Of a stretch of 17,588 bases of DNA, positions 7,345 through 13,769 are shown piece by piece. Both the position numbers and the translations under genes were made by a program. The notes beneath the pieces were generated by a model. That model ran no database searches. It was not told the DNA's origin and saw only the letters and a list, made by a program, of their open reading frames with translations. Origin of the DNA: Thermoproteota archaeon (lineage in GTDB: Archaea > Korarchaeota > Korarchaeia > Korarchaeales > Korarchaeaceae); contig JAGGTZ010000224.1 in the NCBI GenBank assembly GCA_021158805.1, positions 1 through 17,588 on the forward strand, read 5' to 3'. The stretch's first letter is position 1. Every line of letters begins with the position of its first letter.

Positions 7345-8331
7345 ATGAATGACGAAGCTGCAGGGTATAGGGTTCCCCTATTTAGAGACCCTCTAATGAA
7401 TGATTATGAAGTTCTAAGGAGAGCGGCCGAGTACTATGCCATGGAAGGAAATTTGGAGGCTCTACTGAGGATTTCAAATTATAGCCAATTACTAGTAGCG
7501 AGAGTAATTTCTCGGGGAGAGTTTAACCCAAAGTTCATCTCCTCCTTGGAGAGAAATCCTGAAGCTGCTGTTAGACTCTATCGACAGGTCAGGTGGAAGC
7601 TCAATGAGAGGGCAAGAGATCTATTCAGGAGGTTGGTCGCCAAAGCTATAATAAAGATAACGATGAAAGAGGGAAAGGGCGCCGTAAGAGAGAGTAGGTT
7701 TACATTAACTAGCTATGAGCCCGGTATGGATTTTGATTTGGAAGAGACATTGGAGTACTTGCTGCACCAGGGAAAGGATCTAGATGCAGTGACATACGAG
7801 GATATAGCCGGAATCGAAAAGAAGAACAAGGGTCAATCCGTCATAATAGTAATAGATTCTAGTGGGTCTATGTCCGGGAAGAAGATCTTAGGGGCAGCTA
7901 CCCTTGCAGCAATAATCTCACACAAGGTCAGAACTGAGAGCTATTCTATAGTTGGTTTCAATAGTGAGGCCTTCTTGATTAAGCCGGCAGGCGAGAAGGG
8001 AGATCCTATAGATATAGTTGGAAGAATACTGGACCTAGTACCCCTAGGCTATACAAATATAGCTGATGGTTTATCTCTAGCTATCGAGCAGGGTAGGAGT
8101 CTAAAGAGTCCAAGGTATATCCTAATTACTGATGGAGAGAACAATGTAGGTGAGGACCCCAGGTATATCGCTTCTAAGGTCAAAGGCCTGAATGTAGTCT
8201 GTATAAGGGGGTTTAGGGCAAGTAGTGGAGTTCATTTCTGTAGAGAGCTTGCAACAATTAGCAGCGGTAGGTACTACGAGCTCGTCGACTTGAAGGATAT
8301 ACCAAAATTAGTTGAGGTAATACTGACCTAA
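7345..8331 (+). CDS. VWA-domain protein with intact MIDAS, partner of MoxR
   Basis: 328-residue protein: an N-terminal mostly helical, charged region (about 1-160) followed by a C-terminal von Willebrand A domain. The metal-ion-dependent adhesion site is complete: DSSGS at 171-175, T237 (GYTN) and D263 (ITDGE). No signal peptide or membrane segment is seen, so it is probably cytosolic. MoxR-VWA pairs act as ATPase plus adaptor that bind and remodel a client enzyme; nothing next to this pair identifies the client. The start codon lies directly after a stable hairpin. TAA is followed by a gap of 48 bases and tRNA-Leu on the same strand. Confidence 0.87.
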   Translation: MNDEAAGYRVPLFRDPLMNDYEVLRRAAEYYAMEGNLEALLRISNYSQLLVARVISRGEFNPKFISSLERNPEAAVRLYRQVRWKLNERARDLFRRLVAKAIIKITMKEGKGAVRESRFTLTSYEPGMDFDLEETLEYLLHQGKDLDAVTYEDIAGIEKKNKGQSVIIVIDSSGSMSGKKILGAATLAAIISHKVRTESYSIVGFNSEAFLIKPAGEKGDPIDIVGRILDLVPLGYTNIADGLSLAIEQGRSLKSPRYILITDGENNVGEDPRYIASKVKGLNVVCIRGFRASSGVHFCRELATISSGRYYELVDLKDIPKLVEVILT

Positions 8332-8345
8332 GAATGAGAATAGAA

Positions 8346-8353
8346 TTAAATAC
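8346..8353 (+). promoter_or_regulatory. TATA-like box for tRNA-Leu
   Basis: TTAAATAC is centred about 30 bases before the first base of tRNA-Leu, the usual position of an archaeal box A. Confidence 0.5.
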
Positions 8354-8379
8354 CATTGACCTTAAGAATAAGTCGGCGG

Positions 8380-8466
8380 GCGGGGGTGGCCGAGATAGGT
8401 CCAAGGCGCCAGCCTTAGGAGCTGGTGGGCATTAGGCCCGCGTGGGTTCAAATCCCACCCCCCGCA
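8380..8466 (+). tRNA. tRNA-Leu(TAG)
   Basis: Acceptor GCGGGGG (8380-8386) pairs with CCCCCGC (8459-8465), with discriminator A8466 and no encoded CCA. The D stem, a five-base anticodon stem (CCAGC/GCTGG) with loop CTTAGGA (anticodon TAG at 8416-8418), a long type II variable arm and a T arm with TTCAAAT are all visible. The long variable arm and A73 agree with leucine. No intron. Confidence 0.97.
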
Positions 8467-8627
8467 CTGATCATCTTCATGTTTGTGGGTTCCTTTAGCA
8501 TATTAGTTTCTCAAAGTAATTAATCCATAGGAAAATATCTCTTGACATAACTTATCTAGGATCTCCCTTGTCCTTCTAGCTAAAATATACAGTGTCCCTA
8601 CACACAGATAAAATAAGGATCGGTGTA

Positions 8628-8701
8628 TGCGGCCGCCGGGATTTGAACCCGGGTCTCCGGCTTGGGGGGCCGGCATCCTATCCAGGCTAGACTACGGCCG
8701 C
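8628..8701 (-). tRNA. tRNA-Gly(CCC), with C at position 33
   Basis: Acceptor GCGGCCG (8701-8695) pairs with CGGCCGC, with discriminator A at 8628 and no CCA. The anticodon stem CCGGC/GCCGG encloses the seven-base loop CCCCCAA, giving anticodon CCC (8666-8664). The base before the anticodon (8667) is C, not the nearly universal T(U)33. The T arm is CCGGG-TTCAAAT-CCCGG. It follows tRNA-Arg(CCT) after six bases (CCA plus three), so both come from one promoter. No intron. Confidence 0.94.
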
Positions 8702-8704
8702 ACA

Positions 8705-8782
8705 TGGCGGGCCCGGGGGGACTCGAACCCCCGACCTGCGGCTTAGGAGGCCGCCGCTCTATCCTTGCTGAGCTACGGGCCC
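8705..8782 (-). tRNA. tRNA-Arg(CCT) with encoded CCA
   Basis: Acceptor GGGCCCG (8782-8776) pairs with CGGGCCC (8715-8709); discriminator G8708 is followed by an encoded CCA (8707-8705), the only one among the seven tRNAs here. The loop CTCCTAA gives anticodon CCT, with T33 present. It differs from tRNA-Arg(CCG) at 14607 only in the anticodon arm. First gene of a two-tRNA transcript with tRNA-Gly. Confidence 0.96.
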
Positions 8783-8804
8783 CCATCCATTAGTGGAGAT
8801 ATGG

Positions 8805-8813
8805 TATTTATAA
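8805..8813 (-). promoter_or_regulatory. TATA-like box for the tRNA-Arg/tRNA-Gly pair
   Basis: Read on the minus strand, TTATAAATA is centred about 27 bases before the first base of tRNA-Arg(CCT). No comparable box lies before tRNA-Gly. Confidence 0.6.
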
Positions 8814-8925
8814 CATTGACCCCCGGGGTCTGCTAACTTATTGCCGATGTATCAGTTTGTGGATATACGAGTTGCCCGAATGGAGTGGTTTGGAGGGGTA
8901 AGCGGGGAAGTTCTACTATATATCG

Positions 8926-9561
8926 TCATTTTGTCTCCTTTTGGTATTCGAAGTAGGAGTAAACGATTGTATATATTGTGGTCGAAATCACGGGAACGAG
9001 AATGAGAAATAGCACATAATCTTGCAAGAATATTCCAACAAAAGCGATTATCCCGGAGATCTTGAATAATTTTCCGCCAACTTTGTGGGTCTTTTCCCAT
9101 ACTTTTTCGCTGCTTAATGTCCATGGAGTTCTTATACCTATGAACCAATTTCTCCTCGCGTTTTCTATTAAGATTCCACAGTAATAGAATAAGATACCGA
9201 AGGCCGGTGCTAATAGCTGAGCCATGTTGAATCTGACGCCCATATTCCAGAGGATAGTTAGAAGGTGGATGTAAAGCAAAAATATGATTAATAGTAAGAC
9301 GAATATGTCATAATATTTTCTAAATTTTTCGATATTATGTTTTAATGGATCTATCTTTGGGATTATAATGAATAGTAAAAGTAGCCCAACAGAGGTCAGC
9401 GGTATTAAGAACAGTCCCCAGAATTTTGGTATATAACCATCTACTTGTCCTCGGGCATTCCAGTGTGATGCCATCCTCTCTGGCATTTGGGGATAAAGGT
9501 AGATACCAATAACAAATGAAAGTAAGGTTACTCCGAGGGCGATTATTTCATTCTTCCTCAT
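8926..9561 (-). CDS. SdpI-family (DUF1648) integral membrane protein
   Basis: 211-residue membrane protein with about six hydrophobic helices (near 4-23, 48-68, 84-105, 113-132, 166-180 and 182-203). The DUF1648 signature PERMASHWNARGQVDGY lies at 27-43 in the first loop. The SdpI signature NWFIGIRTPWTL followed by SSEKVWEKTHKVGG spans 138-163. In Bacillus, SdpI is both immunity protein and signal receptor for the SdpC toxin and works with the repressor SdpR; archaeal homologues have no assigned role. No SdpR-like or SdpC-like gene is present. ATG 9561 lies about 29 bases from a TATA-like box (9585-9596), implying leaderless mRNA. The gene stands alone between tRNA genes and is AT-rich and Phe/Ile-rich, which may mean recent acquisition or simply a membrane protein. 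Confidence 0.85.
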   Translation of the reverse strand: MRKNEIIALGVTLLSFVIGIYLYPQMPERMASHWNARGQVDGYIPKFWGLFLIPLTSVGLLLLFIIIPKIDPLKHNIEKFRKYYDIFVLLLIIFLLYIHLLTILWNMGVRFNMAQLLAPAFGILFYYCGILIENARRNWFIGIRTPWTLSSEKVWEKTHKVGGKLFKISGIIAFVGIFLQDYVLFLILVPVISTTIYTIVYSYFEYQKETK

Positions 9562-9912
9562 ATCTATGGCCTAAAACTCACGATACTTTTAATAACATTC
9601 CGTTTCTAAAGGCATGGAGAGCATATCTGTATATTCGTTGTTAGGTGTGAGCAATACTCCTAAAGCAAACAAACGGATGAGTGCAATCAATATCTCCCCC
9701 AGTGGTAAATTTACCGTTAAAGCAGTTGAATGTCGATAATGCATTGTCTTTCTAGTACCTTACTTGATTATCATACCTAGCTAGTAAATTCATTCTTGAA
9801 TAAGATAGGGGATAAAAGTCAATAATTTTATCTTCCACATTATCAAACGCCAAGTCAGACGAAACAGCCCTTGACAAAAACTTATTACCTAGATCTGGTA
9901 ATCTACTCCGGT
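9562..9912. other. 350-base gap without a convincing gene
   Basis: Holds the SdpI promoter (9585-9596), an unrecognised 41-codon frame (9614-9739), an exact 12-base palindrome GGTAAATTTACC (9704-9715), an AT-rich inverted repeat GATAAAA/TTTTATC (9811-9817 and 9826-9832) and, near the end, the presumed tRNA-Cys promoter (CTTATTACC, 9881-9889). No tRNA fragment or direct repeat marking an attachment site was seen. Confidence 0.5.
9585..9596. promoter_or_regulatory. TATA-like box for the SdpI gene, possibly bidirectional
   Basis: On the minus strand GTTATTAAAAGT is centred about 29 bases before the SdpI ATG. On the plus strand the same block is about 24 bases before an ATG at 9614 that opens a 41-codon frame. 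Confidence 0.5.
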
Positions 9913-9984
9913 GCCGGGTTGGCCGAGTGGCATAGGCAGCGGGCTGCAGACCCGTGGACGGGGGTTCGAGTCCCCCACCCGGCT
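9913..9984 (+). tRNA. tRNA-Cys(GCA)
   Basis: Acceptor GCCGGGT (9913-9919) pairs with ACCCGGC (9977-9983); discriminator T9984 is the cysteine identity base, and no CCA is encoded. The loop CTGCAGA gives anticodon GCA. The anticodon stem GCGGG/CCCGT has one G-T pair. The T arm is GGGGG-TTCGAGT-CCCCC. The next base, 9985, is already the end of the convergent GlmU-like gene's stop codon. No intron. Confidence 0.96.
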
Positions 9985-11235
9985 CTACTTTGCTTTTAGT
10001 CTTCCCTTAATTACCCCCTTATTTCTCCTGATCGTTTCAGTCCTCTCAAATAGGTATCTAAGAAGATCTTCCTCAACTGGATCTGGGTCAATACCTCTCC
10101 GAGGAGCCATTCTCCTATAAGTTCGTATAGCGGATTCGACTTCCAGCTCATAAAGACCCCAGCCTATGCTCTTTGCATATATAGTGAAGGGAGGGACATC
10201 CTCGTGAATGAGACCATGCAAGTGAGACGCAACTCCTATCCTAATCCCGGCATACGTCATAGTCCCTATTGAGAGCTTTGCATGGTCTCCTATGAATGCA
10301 CCGACTTTATTTAGGCCAGTGGGCTGGCCACCAACCTTTATTTCCCCATATGTATTCTTCAGATTTGACGTAATTGTACCAGCTCCTATGTTCACCCATC
10401 TACCGACGTAACTGTGGCCTAAGAACCCTAAATGGTACTTATTAGAGTAGTCTGAGATTATACTGGTCGTAACCTCACCACCTACCCTACCATGAATTCC
10501 TATGTAACTTCCCGCTATCCTAGAGCCCGCTACTATCACTGTGTTTTTATCTATGAAAAGAGGGCCCTTTAAGTATGCATAGGGTTCAATCTGAGTCCCC
10601 TCTTTTATTACAACCGGTCCTTCTCTAGCATCAATGGTTACGGGGCCTAGTACCGTTATGTTCTCCGATATAGAGACTGGATAACGGCCTATTACCCTTA
10701 TATCCTCGATCTCGTGAGGAAGTTTCTTGCTCTCGTCCTTGGAGATATGAAACCTGAGTAAGTCCTCAGAAAGATATGAAATTACTGCCTTGGGAGCTAT
10801 ATCCCACAGGTTTTTGATTACATGAAGTTTATCCGCAAGGTTCCTCTTTCTAAGGACATTAAGCTTCCCTTCTATTTGCTGTCTCACCGTACTTTCGTCG
10901 AATGCTCTTATTTTTGCTAATAGGAGACATCCATCCAAGAATAGTGCTTCCCCTTCATCTACTCGTTCTAATAAATCGAGGAAACCCATGTTGGGAATGA
11001 GTCTAGAATTTACCAAAAGAGCACTCTCACCCTCCAGCGGTTTTCTGTCTGTAGGAACTTTGTCCTTGAGATATTCCCTTACCAGCCATTTAGTCCTAGA
11101 TTGAAATATCTTGTCAAACCTCTCAGATTGTTTGACACCTCCTACAATTACTTCTTGCATGGGTGTGATGTCCGTAATTGGCGAAAATTTCTCGACGAGA
11201 GGATCTTCGAACACTATTACCTGTACCATGACCAT
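9985..11235 (-). CDS. GlmU-family protein: nucleotidyltransferase-like N-terminus plus left-handed beta-helix
   Basis: 416 residues from ATG 11235. The N-terminus (VIVFEDPLVEKFSPITDITP, about 6-25) resembles the GlmU-like family labelled 'sugar nucleotidyl transferase, N-terminal' (NTP_transf_4), not the classic G-x-G-x-R nucleotidyltransferase, whose motif is absent. From about 180 the chain shows hexapeptide repeats of a left-handed beta-helix, with GHSYVGRWVNIGAGTITSN at 273-291 resembling the acyltransferase half of GlmU. It may make an activated amino sugar; the chemistry is unproven. The start fits leaderless transcription from a TATA box at 11256-11263; ATG 11229 is an equal alternative, and upstream in-frame starts would run past the promoter. 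Divergent from aRF1; its stop codon abuts tRNA-Cys. Confidence 0.78.
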   Translation of the reverse strand: MVMVQVIVFEDPLVEKFSPITDITPMQEVIVGGVKQSERFDKIFQSRTKWLVREYLKDKVPTDRKPLEGESALLVNSRLIPNMGFLDLLERVDEGEALFLDGCLLLAKIRAFDESTVRQQIEGKLNVLRKRNLADKLHVIKNLWDIAPKAVISYLSEDLLRFHISKDESKKLPHEIEDIRVIGRYPVSISENITVLGPVTIDAREGPVVIKEGTQIEPYAYLKGPLFIDKNTVIVAGSRIAGSYIGIHGRVGGEVTTSIISDYSNKYHLGFLGHSYVGRWVNIGAGTITSNLKNTYGEIKVGGQPTGLNKVGAFIGDHAKLSIGTMTYAGIRIGVASHLHGLIHEDVPPFTIYAKSIGWGLYELEVESAIRTYRRMAPRRGIDPDPVEEDLLRYLFERTETIRRNKGVIKGRLKAK

Positions 11236-11255
11236 CAGCTCTATATCGGCAGACG

Positions 11256-11263
11256 TTTTATAA
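11256..11263. promoter_or_regulatory. TATA-like box shared by the GlmU-like gene and aRF1
   Basis: TTTTATAA (TTATAAAA on the other strand) is the only TATA-like element in the 62-base gap between the divergent starts. Its centre is about 25 bases from ATG 11235 (leaderless) and 38 bases from TTG 11298, leaving a leader of about 12 bases that carries GGTGA (11287-11291). Confidence 0.6.
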
Positions 11264-11297
11264 GTCGAATTCCCCTCCATCCTCAGGGTGAAAAAAA

Positions 11298-12536
11298 TTG
11301 TCACTAACATATGAGCGCTATGAATTCAAGAAGTTCATAAAGGAATTGAAAAGCAAGGTGGGAAGAGGAACCGAGCTTATCTCCCTGTATATTCCACCTG
11401 GAAGAAACGTTTATGACGTCGTAAAGTATCTTAGAGATGAGTATGACCAAGCAAGCAACATAAAAGATAAGTTAACTAGAAAGAATGTCCAGAGTGCCAT
11501 AGAGAGCATAATACAGAGGTTAAAGCTTTATCGGAAGATACCAGAGAATGGGCTAGTTGTATTCTGTGGAGCAATTCCCCAAGGAAAGGATAGAGGGACT
11601 GAGAAGATAGAGATCTATGTGATAGAACCTCCAGAGCCAGTTAGGTCTTTCCAATACGTTTGTGATCACGAGTTCTACTTAGAACCTCTGGAGGAGATGG
11701 CTAGGGAGAAGAAAGCCTATGGATTGATAGTAATGGATCGTGGAGGTGGAGTCATAGCGCTGCTTAGGGGATCTAATTACAAGATACTCAATTGGGTATC
11801 CTCAGACATACCACCAAAGCATAGTGCAGGAGGTCAATCTCAAAGGAGGTTCGAGAGGATCAGGGAAGAGAGAGTACATGACTTCTTCAAGAGATTGGGA
11901 ATTAGGGCTAATGAGGCTTTTTTGCCTATAGAAGATGAGCTAGAGGGTATAATCATAGGAGGACCTGGAGATGCTAGGGAGAAATTTGAAGAAGGCAATT
12001 TCCTAGATTATAGGCTCCAGAAGAAGGTTGTGGCCAATATACCCTTATCTTACACCGAAGAACAGGGGGTTAGGGAGCTGATAATCAAGGCAGAGGATCT
12101 GTTAAAGGAATCTACCCTTTACAAGGAGAAGACCTTAGTGGAGGAGGTATTTAGACTCCTGGCTAGGGAATCCGGGAAGGTGGCCTATGGTATTCATGAG
12201 GTAGAAACTGCCCTAATGAATGGAGCTGCGGAGAAGGTGCTCATACTTGAAGATATCCCGGTCAAGAAGATCAAGATAAGATGTTCTCAGTGTGGATATG
12301 AGGAGCAGAGGATATTAAGGAAAGACAGGGAGGTTTTACTGAAAGACTGGAAGTGCCCCACATGCGGGGCTACCATATACGAGAGCGAGGAAGTTGACAT
12401 CATCGAATATCTGGGAGAGCTAGGTAAGCAGACTGGGGCTGAGATATTCGTTATATCTTCAGATACAGAATGGGGGACTCAGTTAAGGGCCTTAGGAGGA
12501 GTAGCTGCCGTACTTAGATACGAGACCAGGGAATAG
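11298..12536 (+). CDS. prf1: Peptide chain release factor aRF1
   Basis: Reads all three stop codons and triggers peptide release. 412 residues in three domains. Domain N has the stop-codon loop at 54-57, here NIKD rather than the usual NIKS, and YVCDHEF (120-126) matching the Y-x-C-x3-F motif. Domain M has GGQ at 178-180 (AGGQSQRRF), whose Gln is the expected target of the HemK2-type methyltransferase at 14864-15493. Domain C has a zinc ribbon with C329, C332, C353 and C356 and ends in the usual WGTQLRALGG region. TTG 11298 is the start: GGTGA lies six bases before it and no ATG or GTG fits. All three stop codons are used by genes in this window, so normal recognition is expected. Confidence 0.97.
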   Translation: MSLTYERYEFKKFIKELKSKVGRGTELISLYIPPGRNVYDVVKYLRDEYDQASNIKDKLTRKNVQSAIESIIQRLKLYRKIPENGLVVFCGAIPQGKDRGTEKIEIYVIEPPEPVRSFQYVCDHEFYLEPLEEMAREKKAYGLIVMDRGGGVIALLRGSNYKILNWVSSDIPPKHSAGGQSQRRFERIREERVHDFFKRLGIRANEAFLPIEDELEGIIIGGPGDAREKFEEGNFLDYRLQKKVVANIPLSYTEEQGVRELIIKAEDLLKESTLYKEKTLVEEVFRLLARESGKVAYGIHEVETALMNGAAEKVLILEDIPVKKIKIRCSQCGYEEQRILRKDREVLLKDWKCPTCGATIYESEEVDIIEYLGELGKQTGAEIFVISSDTEWGTQLRALGGVAAVLRYETRE

Positions 12537-12542
12537 GAGAAA

Positions 12543-12553
12543 TTTTTATTTAG
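12543..12553 (+). promoter_or_regulatory. TATA-like box / T-rich end of aRF1 transcript
   Basis: TTTTTATTTAG lies six bases after the aRF1 stop and about 30 bases before tRNA-Ala. It can act as box A for the tRNA transcript and as a T-rich terminator for aRF1, a double use forced by the 41-base gap. Confidence 0.5.
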
Positions 12554-12577
12554 TGAGTCGGGGTATTGGATCTCACG

Positions 12578-12651
12578 GGGCCGGTGGCGCAGGTTGGTAG
12601 CGCGCCGCCTTCGCAAGGCGGAGGTCGGGGGTTCGAGTCCCCCCCGGTCCA
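12578..12651 (+). tRNA. tRNA-Ala(CGC)
   Basis: Acceptor GGGCCGG (12578-12584) pairs with CCGGTCC (12644-12650). The third pair is G3-T70, the alanine identity element. Discriminator A12651, no CCA. The anticodon loop TTCGCAA gives CGC. No intron. Only five bases separate it from tRNA-Ile. Confidence 0.97.
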
Positions 12652-12656
12652 TTTAG

Positions 12657-12731
12657 GGGCCCGTGGCTCAGACTGGTCAGAGCGCCCGGCTGATAACCGG
12701 GAGGTCGGGGGTTCGAGTCCCCCCGGGCCCA
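12657..12731 (+). tRNA. tRNA-Ile(GAT)
   Basis: Acceptor GGGCCCG (12657-12663) pairs with CGGGCCC (12724-12730), discriminator A12731, no CCA. The loop CTGATAA gives anticodon GAT. Acceptor and T arms are base-for-base those of the two tRNA-Arg genes. No own promoter in the five-base spacer; 11 bases separate it from the PIN-domain gene. Confidence 0.97.
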
Positions 12732-12742
12732 CTAGGTGGTCT

Positions 12743-13156
12743 ATGTTGAAGGACAGGTATATCGTACTTGACACCTCCTTCTTAATGGCGCTCAGTGAGA
12801 AGAAGTCTATAAGTCTAGATGATTTATTCCGTCTATATCCCAAGGCAAAGCTCGTGACTACTAAGTCCGTAATAAGCGAGATTAAGGGTCATCTAGACGG
12901 AAAAAGAAGGTCTCAGGCTAGAATATCTTTGGAGATAGTAGAGAGGTATAATATAGGTATCTTTGAGGACTATGATGGGAGTGCAGATGAAGACGTACTA
13001 AAGCTCTCTAAGGAGTTAGGAAAGGGCGCCGTAGTGGTGACATTCGATTTAGAGCTAAAAGAAAGGCTGCTTGACCTTGGCATACCAGTTATATATCTGA
13101 GAGCCGGGAAGAAGTTGGTCTTTGAAGATCCGTTAAGGTTAAGTAAGGAGGATTGA
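12743..13156 (+). CDS. PIN-domain endonuclease (Fcf1/Utp24- or VapC9-like)
   Basis: 137-residue single PIN domain. Acidic active-site candidates are visible: VLDTSFL near the N-terminus, SEIK in the middle, DEDVLKL and VTFDLELKERL in the second half, ending in GIPVIYLR. In many archaea a gene of this kind sits in the eIF2-gamma, rpo7 and spt4 neighbourhood, and its eukaryotic relatives (Fcf1/Utp24) cut pre-rRNA; a ribosome-maturation role is therefore more likely than a toxin, and no antitoxin gene is adjacent. AGGTGGT (12734-12740) is the SD site. It lies two bases before ATG 12743 and five before TTG 12746, so the start could be one codon later. It has no promoter of its own and probably shares the tRNA-Ala/Ile transcript. 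Confidence 0.8.
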   Translation: MLKDRYIVLDTSFLMALSEKKSISLDDLFRLYPKAKLVTTKSVISEIKGHLDGKRRSQARISLEIVERYNIGIFEDYDGSADEDVLKLSKELGKGAVVVTFDLELKERLLDLGIPVIYLRAGKKLVFEDPLRLSKED

Positions 13157-13208
13157 ATCTTTCGATTGGTCCATCGTCTAATTGAGGGCGTAGTGGGGGA
13201 TTGGTAAG

Positions 13209-13769
13209 TTGTTTTATATGACAGAGATGAGCGACGTGGGTTATATCCGGCCCATAGATATGAATAAGGATATAAGGGAGATCCTTAGAGAACAATTTAC
13301 CTCTAAATACGTTGGCAGGTATCTAAAGGACGTTGGCTTAATACTCGGAATACTGGAAGTTACCGATCTAGGATATGGCAAGTCTATTATAGGTAGCCCC
13401 CATATTTACGTGAGGGCTAAGTTTAAGGTAATGGCCTATCTCCCACTTAAGGATGAAGTAGTGGAAGGAGAGGTAGAAAATATCGTAGATTATGGTATGT
13501 TCGTGTCGATAGGGCCTATCAGCGGTTTTGTCCATATATCTCAGTTAGGGGATGACGTCTTTATCCATCGAGCCGGAGTACTACAGAGCAAAAAAGCGAA
13601 AATTACATTTAGAAAGGGAGATAAGGTGAGGGCTAGAATAACTACGGTTAGCAAGCCAAGCCCGGCTGCTATATTGAGAGGTGAGCCCATTGTGAAGGTC
13701 GCGCTAACTATGAGACAGCCTGGCCTAGGTAAAATTGAGGAGAAGGGTGGTGAGGAGAAGAGTGGCTAA
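13209..13769 (+). CDS. rpo7: DNA-directed RNA polymerase subunit Rpo7 (RpoE')
   Basis: Stalk subunit of archaeal RNA polymerase, homologue of eukaryotic Rpb7, acting with Rpo4 in transcript binding and open-complex formation. 186 residues: an N-terminal tip/RNP domain (about 1-80) and an S1 RNA-binding domain from VVEGEVENIVDYGMFVSIG (about 83-101) to about 165, then a Lys/Glu-rich tail. TTG 13209 gives MFYMTEMSDV, which lines up with the usual MFYLVEVEDV start, so I prefer it to ATG 13218. Its 3' end overlaps spt4 by eight bases. It lies 52 bases after the PIN gene and is likely in the same transcript. Confidence 0.93.
   Translation: MFYMTEMSDVGYIRPIDMNKDIREILREQFTSKYVGRYLKDVGLILGILEVTDLGYGKSIIGSPHIYVRAKFKVMAYLPLKDEVVEGEVENIVDYGMFVSIGPISGFVHISQLGDDVFIHRAGVLQSKKAKITFRKGDKVRARITTVSKPSPAAILRGEPIVKVALTMRQPGLGKIEEKGGEEKSG

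Noticed and set aside
8467..8627. Possible small RNA in the gap between tRNA-Leu and tRNA-Gly
   Set aside because: Scanned for C/D box elements and hairpins on both strands; only near-misses to a C box were found, so nothing is claimed.
8598..8786. Minus-strand open frame of about 60 codons with Pro/Gly/Ser-rich product
   Set aside because: It lies across tRNA-Gly and tRNA-Arg; the repeated GGSSPPGP-like peptide is simply the translated T arm of tRNA genes. The same applies to frames at 12550-12843, 12566-12742, 14571-14780 and 9911-10120.
8852..9148. Open frame overlapping the SdpI gene in another minus-strand frame
   Set aside because: No recognisable domain and poor amino-acid pattern; the SdpI frame carries two clear family signatures and a promoter.
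9704..9715. GGTAAATTTACC palindrome as an operator
   Set aside because: A single AT-rich 12-base palindrome over 100 bases from the SdpI start, with no second copy seen; kept only as part of the gap description.
11457..11468. Idea that NIKD in aRF1 means a reassigned stop codon
   Set aside because: Well-supported genes in the window end at TAG, TAA and TGA in similar numbers with correct C-termini, so no stop codon is reassigned.
12743..13156. Toxin-antitoxin (VapBC) reading of the PIN gene
   Set aside because: No small antitoxin gene precedes it (a tRNA does), and a PIN gene next to rpo7 and spt4 is a conserved archaeal housekeeping order.
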